Part shown: piece by piece, positions 27,186 to 34,410 of the stretch
Layout of the letters: each line of letters begins with the position of its first letter
Numbering within the stretch: position 1 is the stretch's first letter
NCBI GenBank assembly: GCA_043557195.1
Contig: CP121314.1
Location: 3,472,001 to 3,536,000 of the forward strand
Length of the DNA: 64,000 nucleotides
Source: Jejuia sp043557195
Lineage (GTDB): Bacteria > Bacteroidota > Bacteroidia > Flavobacteriales > Flavobacteriaceae
Direction: 5' to 3'
Made by a program: the position numbers and the translations under genes
The notes under the pieces: generated by a model
Database searches by the model: none
What the model saw: the letters and a program-made list of their open reading frames with translations, nothing else
Told to the model about the DNA's origin: nothing

Positions 27186-27731
27186 ATGCAAGATACTTCA
27201 AAACAATATGATGCGGTAATAGATACCTGTAAAAGTTTATTTGTAAAGAAAATGAGCGATTATGGTAGTGCGTGGCGAATTTTAAGATTACCTTCTTTAA
27301 CTGACCAAATTTTTATTAAAGCGCAGCGTATTAGAGGCCTACAACAAAATGATGTTCAGAAGGTTGATGAAGGGCAGGAGAGTGAATTTATTGGTATTAT
27401 CAATTATTGTATTATGGCATTAATTCAATTGGAAAAGGGTGTGGTGGAACAACCAGACATGTCTACCAAAGTAGCGACTGAATTATATGAAAAGCATGTA
27501 GCTATCACCAAAAAGTTAATGGAAGATAAAAATCATGATTACGGTGAAGCATGGCGCGATATGAGAGTGAGTAGTTTAACGGATTTGATTTTGCAGAAGT
27601 TATTGAGAGTGAAGCAAATTGAAGATAATCAAGGTAAGACGTTGGTAAGTGAAGGCATTGATGCTAATTATCAGGATATGATAAATTATGCGGTTTTCGC
27701 GATGATTCATTTAAATGAAGACAAAGCATGA
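27186..27731 (+). CDS. DUF1599 domain protein
   Basis: 181 aa, cytoplasmic. It consists of two homologous halves, each with a KM.DYG.AWR pattern: KKMSDYGSAWRILRLPSLTD at ~20-40 and DKNHDYGEAWRDMRVSSLTD at ~113-132, each followed by an inner helix and an IINY/MINYA.FA.I.L segment. This tandem DUF1599 layout is common in Bacteroidetes. The function is unknown. It overlaps the DoxX gene by four bases (ATGA), so it is translationally coupled, and it is the first gene of a plus-strand run to tpiA. Confidence 0.9.
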   Translation: MQDTSKQYDAVIDTCKSLFVKKMSDYGSAWRILRLPSLTDQIFIKAQRIRGLQQNDVQKVDEGQESEFIGIINYCIMALIQLEKGVVEQPDMSTKVATELYEKHVAITKKLMEDKNHDYGEAWRDMRVSSLTDLILQKLLRVKQIEDNQGKTLVSEGIDANYQDMINYAVFAMIHLNEDKA

Positions 27732-29044
27732 AAGCAATTGTAAGTATTTCAAGAATTTTAGTAGGCGTATTATTCATATTCTCGGGGTTTATAAAACTAA
27801 ATGACCCTATAGGTTTTTCATATAAACTGCAGGAATACTTCAGTCCAGATGTGCTAAACATTCCGTTTTTAGAACCCTATGCCTTATTAATTTCTGTTTT
27901 TGTAGTGGTGTTTGAAGTGGTTTTAGGTGTGTTTTTATTAATTGGCTATAAACCCAAATTCACGGTTTGGAGTTTATTATTGATGATAATCTTCTTTACG
28001 TTTTTAACTTTTTATGCAGCCTATTTTGAAAAGGTAAAAGACTGTGGCTGTTTTGGAGATTTTATAAAATTAAAACCGTGGGAAACATTTTGGAAAGATT
28101 TGGCGTTGTTGGTGCTTATACTAATTCTATTCATCGGTGTAAAACATATAAAACCTGTTTTTACTAAGCTCCCAACAACAATATTAGCCTTATTAGGTTT
28201 TGTCGTGAGTTTATGGTTTGGTTACCACGTATTAATGCATTTACCAACGATAGATTTTAGAGCGTATGCTATTGGGAAAAATATTAAGGAAGGTATGACC
28301 ATTCCAGAAGACGCTCCAAAACCAGTACAGGAATATAGCTGGAAATTTAAAGTAAACGGAGAAGAACAAATAATTACTACAAATGGAGCTTATCCTTCGG
28401 TTGAAGGTGAATTTATTGGTGTAGAAACCAAAGTTATTCAAGAGGGTTATACACCGCCAGTAGTTGATTTTTCTATTGAAAGTGTAGATGAAGATTTAAC
28501 GGCGCACTATTTAGATCAAGAAAATCTAATTATAGTAGTATCATATAGCCTTGAAAAGATAGAACGAGATGGTGCTTCAAAGTTAAAAGCATTACAAAAA
28601 CGAGCAAGACAAAATAATTATCAAATAATAGGATTAACGGCATCAGGCGAAGAAGCAAAAAATCGTATAAATGAGGCCTATGATATTGATTTTGAATGGT
28701 ATTTATGTGATGAAAAAGCGTTAAAAACAGTGGTGCGTTCTAACCCTGGAATTTTGGAGTTGGATAATGGCACTGTAAAGCAAAAAGTGCATTGGAATGA
28801 TTTAGAGGATTTAGATTTGCCTAAAGTTGAACCTAAAATCAGTTCTCCCAAAAAACTTCAACATGAAAATATTGCGTACTTTATTGATGGAGAAGCTTCA
28901 ACAAAGGAACTAGTAGAAGCTTTAGATTCAAATATGATTGAAAGTGTTAATGTCAATAAAAATGAAATTGCTTTAAAAGAGTATAATGTTGAAAATAACA
29001 CATCTTATACAGGCTTTGTTCAAGTAAAATTAAAGGAAAACTAA
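27728..29044 (+). CDS. BT_3928-type DoxX/MauE family membrane protein
   Basis: 438 aa. The N-terminal ~140 residues form four membrane helices of the DoxX/MauE fold (ILVGVLFIFSGFIKLNDPIG, VFEVVLGVFLLIGY and others) with a CGCFGD motif at the end of helix 3, as in MauE-like redox proteins. A fifth helix lies at ~147-165, followed by a linker. The C-terminal ~180 residues look like a thioredoxin-fold domain without CXXC. The family is known from Bacteroidetes; a role in periplasmic redox is an inference from the MauE relationship. It is coupled by a 4-bp overlap to DUF1599, and a TlpA-like gene lies two genes on, which fits redox. Confidence 0.85.
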   Translation: MKAIVSISRILVGVLFIFSGFIKLNDPIGFSYKLQEYFSPDVLNIPFLEPYALLISVFVVVFEVVLGVFLLIGYKPKFTVWSLLLMIIFFTFLTFYAAYFEKVKDCGCFGDFIKLKPWETFWKDLALLVLILILFIGVKHIKPVFTKLPTTILALLGFVVSLWFGYHVLMHLPTIDFRAYAIGKNIKEGMTIPEDAPKPVQEYSWKFKVNGEEQIITTNGAYPSVEGEFIGVETKVIQEGYTPPVVDFSIESVDEDLTAHYLDQENLIIVVSYSLEKIERDGASKLKALQKRARQNNYQIIGLTASGEEAKNRINEAYDIDFEWYLCDEKALKTVVRSNPGILELDNGTVKQKVHWNDLEDLDLPKVEPKISSPKKLQHENIAYFIDGEASTKELVEALDSNMIESVNVNKNEIALKEYNVENNTSYTGFVQVKLKEN

Positions 29045-29138
29045 AAGAGTTTTTAGCTTTCTGACAACAAATAACTAACCACTGATAAACTACTTCTTAA
29101 ATAAAACCCTTTACGCCATACTCACATTATTTGGAGTA

Positions 29139-30158
29139 GTGACGGTGATATTCTTTTTATTTAATGTACTTCCTGGAGATCCCGCACAAATGATGATGGG
29201 GCAAAATGAAGATAGTGAGCAATTAGCAAAAGTAAAAGCAAAATATGGTTTTGATAAACCTATTTTAACGCAATATGGCTATTACATCAACGATTTATCA
29301 CCAATATCATTTCATTCTAAAAACAAAGAGGATTATACCTATTTGTCGCAAAACAAGTATAGTGCGGTAAAGTTGTTTTCAATAGGAAATACAACCACAG
29401 TTTTAAAGTTTCCATATTTACGAGAATCATTTACAAAACAAGGAAAAAAGGTGACTCAAGTTTTAGGGGAAACTTTACCAAATACTTTTGTATTAGCAGT
29501 TTCAGCGATTATTATTGCCATGATTTTAGGTGTACTACTTGGAATAGTTTCGGCCTTATATAAAGATAGATGGTTAGATAAAACCATTCAAATTTTTAGT
29601 ACGCTAGGTATGAGTTTGCCTTCGTTTTTCAGTGCAATTTTATTTGCATGGTTTTTTGGTTACATATTGCACGAGTACACCAATTTGGAGATGACAGGAA
29701 GCCTCTACGAACTTGACGATTTTGGAGAAGACATGCACATTAAATGGAAAAATTTGATTTTACCTGCCATTGTATTAGGTATTCGCCCACTTGCAGTAGT
29801 TATTCAATTGATGCGAAACTCATTATTAGAAGTTTTTAATCAAGATTATATAAGAACTGCAAGAGCAAAGGGTTTAAGCGAGTTTCAAATTATAAAACGA
29901 CATGCTGTAAAAAATGCATTAAATCCTGTAGTAACGGCAATTTCAGGATGGTTTGCGTCCATGCTAGCAGGAGCTGTATTTGTAGAGTTTATTTTTGGCT
30001 GGAACGGACTAGGGAAAGAGATTGTAAACTCACTTAATACTTTAGACTTACCAGTAATTATGGGTTCTGTTTTAGTAATTGCAACCTTATTTGTAATGAT
30101 TAATATTTTAGTCGACTTAATTTATGTTTGGCTAGATCCAAAAGTTAAATTACAATAA
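29139..30158 (+). CDS. ABC transporter permease, DppB/OppB-like; true start unclear
   Basis: Inner-membrane permease of the oligopeptide/nickel uptake class, 339 aa from a GTG at 29139. It has the binding-protein-dependent signature (YIRTARAKGLSEFQIIKRHA) that contacts the ATPase, and GDPAQMMMG near the N-terminus. The reading frame is open back to 29079 and encodes LINYFLNKTLYAILTLFGVV, which completes the conserved first membrane helix, yet holds no ATG, GTG or TTG. The gene may start at an unusual codon (CTG at 29082) or may have lost its start. DppC, ATPases and a binding protein are absent nearby, so this is an orphan subunit. It starts ~40-95 bp after the DoxX gene. Confidence 0.85.
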   Translation: MTVIFFLFNVLPGDPAQMMMGQNEDSEQLAKVKAKYGFDKPILTQYGYYINDLSPISFHSKNKEDYTYLSQNKYSAVKLFSIGNTTTVLKFPYLRESFTKQGKKVTQVLGETLPNTFVLAVSAIIIAMILGVLLGIVSALYKDRWLDKTIQIFSTLGMSLPSFFSAILFAWFFGYILHEYTNLEMTGSLYELDDFGEDMHIKWKNLILPAIVLGIRPLAVVIQLMRNSLLEVFNQDYIRTARAKGLSEFQIIKRHAVKNALNPVVTAISGWFASMLAGAVFVEFIFGWNGLGKEIVNSLNTLDLPVIMGSVLVIATLFVMINILVDLIYVWLDPKVKLQ

Positions 30159-30168
30159 AAAGATAAGC

Positions 30169-30657
30169 ATGAAAAAGATAAGTTATTTGTTCTTATTCCT
30201 ATTTAGTTTTCTTAGTTGTGCGGAAGCGCCAACACAGTTTAGTGAGGCAGCATTAAATGACACGTTTACGACTTTAGAGGGGAATACCATGACACTAAAA
30301 TCAATTTTAGAAAAGCACGAAGGTAAAACTATAGTCATCGATATTTGGGCCTCATGGTGTGGCGATTGTATTCAAGGTATGCCAAAGGTAAAAGCACTTC
30401 AAGAGGCGTATCCTGAAGCAGCGTACTTGTTTTTTTCTTTAGATAGAGGCGAAGCCCCATGGAAACGAGGTATAAAAAAGTATGATGTAGTTGGTGAGCA
30501 TTATTTTTTACCCAAAGGAAAAAAATCATCTTTCGGAGATTTTGTAAGTATTGGTTGGATTCCTAGATACATGGTTATAAATAAAGCTGGCGAAATCGTT
30601 GTATTTGATGTAATTGAAGCTGATGACGAAAAGTTGATTGCAGCTCTGAAAAATTAA
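30169..30657 (+). CDS. TlpA-like thioredoxin-fold lipoprotein
   Basis: 162 aa. Lipoprotein signal LFLFLFSFLSC, then a thioredoxin fold with the active site WASWCGDCIQGMPK at ~residues 60-73, followed by FFSLDRG and the cis-Pro WIPRYMVI. It is a periplasmic or membrane-tethered thiol-disulfide oxidoreductase, in the family that services cytochrome c maturation or disulfide repair. It starts 10 bp after the permease gene, so it belongs to the same operon. The tpiA promoter overlaps its stop region. Confidence 0.92.
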   Translation: MKKISYLFLFLFSFLSCAEAPTQFSEAALNDTFTTLEGNTMTLKSILEKHEGKTIVIDIWASWCGDCIQGMPKVKALQEAYPEAAYLFFSLDRGEAPWKRGIKKYDVVGEHYFLPKGKKSSFGDFVSIGWIPRYMVINKAGEIVVFDVIEADDEKLIAALKN

Positions 30658-30658
30658 G

Positions 30659-30666
30659 TATTTTTG
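30659..30666 (+). promoter_or_regulatory. -7 promoter box of tpiA
   Basis: TATTTTTG matches TAnnTTTG, with TTG at 30638-30640 or 30634-30636 as a possible -33 element, 18-22 bp upstream. It lies just after the tlpA-like stop and gives a ~53-base leader to tpiA. Confidence 0.55.
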
Positions 30667-30723
30667 TACTTAATAAAATATAAAAAAAAACATATCTTCT
30701 TTAGAGAAGTTTAAATCAACCTT

Positions 30724-31473
30724 ATGAGAAAACATATCGTAGCCGGAAATTGGAAAATGAATAATGGTTTATCGCAAACCCAATCATTAATTACCGATTT
30801 AAAAAACCAAACAAAAAGTTCTGATGCTGAGGTAATGATAGCACCTTCCTTCACAAATTTATGGAGTGCTTTTGAGTCCTTAAGACAGAGTGATATAGAA
30901 GTGATTGCCCAAAACATGCATTTTGCTGAAGATGGGGCATATACTGGGGAAGTGAGTGCTGGTATGTTAAAAAGTGTAGGTGTAAAAACTGTGATTTTAG
31001 GGCATAGTGAGCGTAGAGAGTATTTTAATGAAACAGACGAACTATTAGCAAAAAAAGTAGATGCTGCATTAGCTAACGATATGCGTGTAATTTTTTGTTT
31101 TGGTGAGGAATTAGCCGATAGAAAAGCAGGAAACGAAGAAAATGTAGTTGGTAACCAAATTAAAAATGCATTATTTCATTTAGATGCTTCAGTTTTTAAA
31201 GATATCGTTTTGGCTTATGAGCCTGTTTGGGCCATTGGCACTGGTGAAACTGCATCTCCAGAGCAAGCACAAGATATGCATGCTTTCATTAGAAAAACGT
31301 TAGCCGATAAATATGGTTCAAGTGTAGCCGATGAGGTTTCTATCCTTTACGGTGGCAGTGTAAAACCAGCCAATGCACAAGAGATTTTTGGAAAGCCAGA
31401 TGTTGATGGTGGATTAATAGGTGGCGCTTCATTAAAGGCAGAAGATTTCTTTGCTATTGTGAATGCATTTTAA
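30724..31473 (+). CDS. tpiA: Triosephosphate isomerase
   Basis: 249 aa TIM barrel that interconverts dihydroxyacetone phosphate and glyceraldehyde 3-phosphate in glycolysis. Catalytic residues are visible: Lys in AGNWKMN, His in ILGHSERR, Glu in AYEPVWAIGTG, and the phosphate-binding loops ILYGGSVKPANA and GGLIGGASLKAEDF. It is complete and of normal length. Its own promoter lies at 30659. After it come a hairpin, a terminator and a dispersed repeat rather than the expected prmA. Confidence 0.98.
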   Translation: MRKHIVAGNWKMNNGLSQTQSLITDLKNQTKSSDAEVMIAPSFTNLWSAFESLRQSDIEVIAQNMHFAEDGAYTGEVSAGMLKSVGVKTVILGHSERREYFNETDELLAKKVDAALANDMRVIFCFGEELADRKAGNEENVVGNQIKNALFHLDASVFKDIVLAYEPVWAIGTGETASPEQAQDMHAFIRKTLADKYGSSVADEVSILYGGSVKPANAQEIFGKPDVDGGLIGGASLKAEDFFAIVNAF

Positions 31474-31491
31474 AGCATAAAATTTGTTGTT

Positions 31492-31512
31492 ATGCTGAAC
31501 TTGTTTCAGCAT
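31492..31512. repeat. Short palindrome ATGCTGAA...TTCAGCAT
   Basis: An 8-bp perfect inverted repeat (31492-31499 / 31505-31512) with a 5-base loop, 18 bp after the tpiA stop. From memory, palindromes of this core sequence are frequent between genes in flavobacteria. Confidence 0.5.
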
Positions 31513-31524
31513 CTTATAATATTT

Positions 31525-31558
31525 AACCTGTCAGGTAAAACTTGGCAGGTTTTTTTTG
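31525..31558 (+). terminator. Rho-independent terminator of tpiA
   Basis: AACCTGTCA (31525-31533) pairs with TGGCAGGTT (31543-31551, one G-U pair), followed by eight T. Confidence 0.85.
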
Positions 31559-31618
31559 TTAGAAAGATGACTGGAAATTATACTAACATGCATTTAAAGT
31601 ACTGTTTACGGCTGGCGC

Positions 31619-31697
31619 GCGTTAGGGATTGAACGGCATGTTTGAGCTCCTCGAAGAGAGCGAGTAGTGAAAGCCCGACCCCTTGATGGTAACGCCC
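31619..31697 (+). repeat. Dispersed intergenic repeat, copy 3 of 3
   Basis: 79 bp with blocks GCGTTAGGGATTG, GAAAGCCCGACCCC and TGGTAACGCCC in the same order as copies 1 and 2. The centre (AGCTCCTCGAAGAGAGC) is variable and folds. The 31474-31825 gap contains only this element, two hairpins and terminators; I see no gene. Confidence 0.8.
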
Positions 31698-31722
31698 AAA
31701 TAAAAATAGAACGCAAGCTCTA

Positions 31723-31770
31723 AGGGTATTCCCTGATTTTTAACAAATCAAGGAATGCCCTGAGTTTTTT
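31723..31770 (+). terminator. Long-stem hairpin with T run
   Basis: A ~17-bp near-perfect stem: AGGGTATTCCCTGATTT (31723-31739) pairs with AAATCAAGGAATGCCCT (31745-31761), with one G-U pair and one mismatch. GAGTTTTTTT follows. No gene ends just before it, so it may end read-through from tpiA or a small RNA. Confidence 0.65.
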
Positions 31771-31825
31771 TATGGTAAGGGATAATACCTTGTAACTATT
31801 AAGTAATCACTAAAATTTTTTAATT

Positions 31826-32929
31826 ATGAAGCTATTAGCAAACCTCAGAAAATCCCTATTAACACTGGCAATTATATGTATTGTCTGTATGACATTGCAA
31901 GCTCAAACTGTTTATGTTGTTGACAACAATCAAGGTTCTGGAACACAATACACTAGTGCACAAGCGGCCATTGATGCTGCATCGGCTGGCGATTATATCT
32001 ATTTACAGCCTTCACCAAATAGTTATGGCAATATTAATATGACCAAACCATTGAATATTTACGGTATTGGGCACATTCCAGAATTAAATGCAGGTCAGGT
32101 TGCGTCCGTAAGCAATATTTATTTTAGAAATGGCAATGCTTCTGGGTCAAAAATATCTGGCTTGTATATTAATAATATCTATTTGGATTTGACTACAGAT
32201 AATAATCATGATGTAGTTATCACAAACAATAGGATAAATTATATTGCTGGCAATAGCACTACGTCTAGAGCAAATAATGTTATTATTTCGGGCAATTATT
32301 TTAGGAATCCTAATTTCAATGCTATTGACACTTACAACTCCCAAAATTGGATCATTTCAAATAATTTAATTGAGCAACCGTTTACGAGTTCTACATGGAG
32401 TTCGTTTAGTAGATTTAATAGCTCAATTCTTTTTAACAATAATATTGTATTAACCCGCCAAAACGGAAATGGTAGTAATTCTGTTCAAGTATTTAATAAT
32501 TGTAGCGGTACTCAAATAAGTAACAATATATTTTTATTTACAGGGACGAATGTTGAAAATATGAATCTTGGAGGCAACAATGCCTTAACATTTCAAAATA
32601 ACCTAACCTATAGTTACAATACTACTTTTGATAATTTGGCGGGGACTAATAATATTGATGATACCGATCCGCAATTTGTAAATCTTAATCAGAATGCAGC
32701 CTTAAATACAACGTCTAACGATTACCATATTCAGGCAGGTTCGTCTGCGGAAAACGCAGGCACTGACGGAAACGATTTAGGGGTTTTTAATGGAGGTTTT
32801 CCATTTAGCCCAAGAGGTTATCCTACCGAATTGCCTTATTTGACAGACTTTGTCATCTTCAATAATATTTTAAGTGCTGGGACAGATTTAAATATCAATA
32901 TCAAGGCAAATGCCAATATTACCAACTAA
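31826..32929 (+). CDS. Secreted right-handed beta-helix protein
   Basis: 367 aa with a signal peptide (LLTLAIICIVCMTLQAQ). The start resembles pectate-lyase-like helices (YTSAQAAIDAASAGDYIYLQ), and the body is a ladder of short parallel beta-helix rungs rich in N, S and I (ISGNYFRNPN, WIISNNLIEQP, NNCSGTQISNNIFLF). No catalytic acids of a known polysaccharide lyase or hydrolase can be assigned. It ends shortly after NINIKANANITN without a T9SS sorting domain, whereas the next gene, 17 bp on, has one. The two are probably co-transcribed and may act together on the cell surface. Function unknown. Confidence 0.82.
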   Translation: MKLLANLRKSLLTLAIICIVCMTLQAQTVYVVDNNQGSGTQYTSAQAAIDAASAGDYIYLQPSPNSYGNINMTKPLNIYGIGHIPELNAGQVASVSNIYFRNGNASGSKISGLYINNIYLDLTTDNNHDVVITNNRINYIAGNSTTSRANNVIISGNYFRNPNFNAIDTYNSQNWIISNNLIEQPFTSSTWSSFSRFNSSILFNNNIVLTRQNGNGSNSVQVFNNCSGTQISNNIFLFTGTNVENMNLGGNNALTFQNNLTYSYNTTFDNLAGTNNIDDTDPQFVNLNQNAALNTTSNDYHIQAGSSAENAGTDGNDLGVFNGGFPFSPRGYPTELPYLTDFVIFNNILSAGTDLNINIKANANITN

Positions 32930-32946
32930 TTCAAAAATTTAGAAAA

Positions 32947-34356
32947 ATGAAAACGTTCATTTTAATTTGGTTAATGGTTGTTGGGCTTTGTCACTCACAA
33001 ATCACATCAGCGGAATATTTTATTGATACCGACCCCGGTGTTGGCAATGGCACGTCTTTGACGGTTTCGGGAAATAGTATCGATCAGGATTTTAATATTG
33101 CTACTACGGGACTCTCAGATGGCATTCATAAGCTTTATATCCGCATGCTAAATACGGATGGCCAGTGGAGTTTATACGATAAAAATGTGTTTTATATTAA
33201 TCCTAGCAACGCAAATACAGCTAATATCTCTTCTGCTGAATATTTTGTGGATGCCGACCCTGGTGCTGGAAATGGCACAACTCTAGCAGTTTCAGGTAGC
33301 ACCATTGACCAAAATTTAAATATTACTACCTCTGGACTTTCAAGTGGGGTACATAAGCTATATGTAAGATTGTTAAATTCTGATGGAACAGCCAGTATAT
33401 ATGATAAGAATGTATTTTATGTTAACCCCAATAATGCTAACAATTCTAGTATTTCATCTGCTGAATATTTTGTGGATACCGACCCGGGTGTCGGAAATGG
33501 AACTGCATTAACCGTTTCTGGAAATACCATTAATACAGATTTAAATGTGCCTACAACGGGGCTTTCAGATGGCGTTCATAAATTGTATGTAAGATTGATT
33601 AATAGCGATGGTAATTGGAGTTTGTATGACAAAAACATTTTCTATGTTAATCCGAATAACTCAAATTTGGCAAGTATCGCTTCCTCGGAATATTTTATAG
33701 ATACCGATCCAGGAGTAGGGAATGGAACCTCCATTGCTGTTTCGGGGAATATGATTGATGAGGATTTGAATGTTACCACCGTGGGGCTTACGGAAGGCAT
33801 ACATAAGCTGTATGTCAGATTAATAAATAATGATGGTACTTGGAGCATTTATGATAAGAATGTATTTTACGTCAGTCCAACATTATCAAATTCCGCATTG
33901 ATAACTGCAGCAGAATACTTTTTTGATATTGACCCTGGCGTGGGTAATGCTAGTGCGATTGATTTAATTGATGCTGATAATCTAGATGAAGATTTGGTAG
34001 TTCAAGTGCCCACAGATCTTTCTAGTGGTGACCATATTTTATACATTCGTGTTCAAAATACGGATGGTACGTGGAGTTTGTATACGCACTCGGAGCAATT
34101 GTCGACCTTATCGGATAATGATTATGTATTGAATCACTTTAGGTTTTATCCCAATCCCGTAAAGGACATCATGTTTTTAGATACTGATAATCAACAAATC
34201 ACTGATTTTAAGATTATAAGCTTAAATGGACAAGTAGTTTTCGATGACATCCCCGTTGACTATACATTGAATTTGAGCCATTTGGCATCAGGAACGTACC
34301 TATTTCAACTTAAAACTGATGTTGGGAGTATTTCGAAGAAATTTGTGAAGGAATAA
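32947..34356 (+). CDS. Five-repeat secreted protein with T9SS type A sorting domain
   Basis: 469 aa. Signal peptide TFILIWLMVVGLCHS, five tandem repeats, and a C-terminal T9SS type A signal (HFRFYPNPVKDIMFLD, then YLFQLKTDVGSISKKFVKE). Each repeat has the core EYF.D.DPGVGNGT, VSGN.ID.DLN, GLSDGIHKLYVRL.N.DG.WS and YDKNVFY. The repeat is recurrent in Bacteroidetes surface proteins but has no characterised function that I know of. The DPGVGNGT loop is rich in Asp and Gly and could bind calcium (speculative). It lies between the beta-helix gene and the TPR kinase, with 17 and 54 bp gaps. Confidence 0.85.
   Translation: MKTFILIWLMVVGLCHSQITSAEYFIDTDPGVGNGTSLTVSGNSIDQDFNIATTGLSDGIHKLYIRMLNTDGQWSLYDKNVFYINPSNANTANISSAEYFVDADPGAGNGTTLAVSGSTIDQNLNITTSGLSSGVHKLYVRLLNSDGTASIYDKNVFYVNPNNANNSSISSAEYFVDTDPGVGNGTALTVSGNTINTDLNVPTTGLSDGVHKLYVRLINSDGNWSLYDKNIFYVNPNNSNLASIASSEYFIDTDPGVGNGTSIAVSGNMIDEDLNVTTVGLTEGIHKLYVRLINNDGTWSIYDKNVFYVSPTLSNSALITAAEYFFDIDPGVGNASAIDLIDADNLDEDLVVQVPTDLSSGDHILYIRVQNTDGTWSLYTHSEQLSTLSDNDYVLNHFRFYPNPVKDIMFLDTDNQQITDFKIISLNGQVVFDDIPVDYTLNLSHLASGTYLFQLKTDVGSISKKFVKE
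33010..34134 (+). repeat. Five tandem 225-bp coding repeats
   Basis: The GCGGAATATTTT-like start recurs at 33010, 33235, 33460, 33685 and 33910, exactly 225 bp (75 codons) apart. DNA identity drops towards the last unit. This is an in-frame protein repeat, not an intergenic element. Confidence 0.85.
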
Positions 34357-34410
34357 AATATTGATGTTCGCCTATAATGTCTTAAATTTAAATCAAATAG
34401 TATTTGGAAA

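Noticed and set aside
33010..34134. CRISPR-like array from regular 225-bp spacing
   Set aside because: The repeats are in-frame coding units of a T9SS protein, not short repeats with unique spacers.
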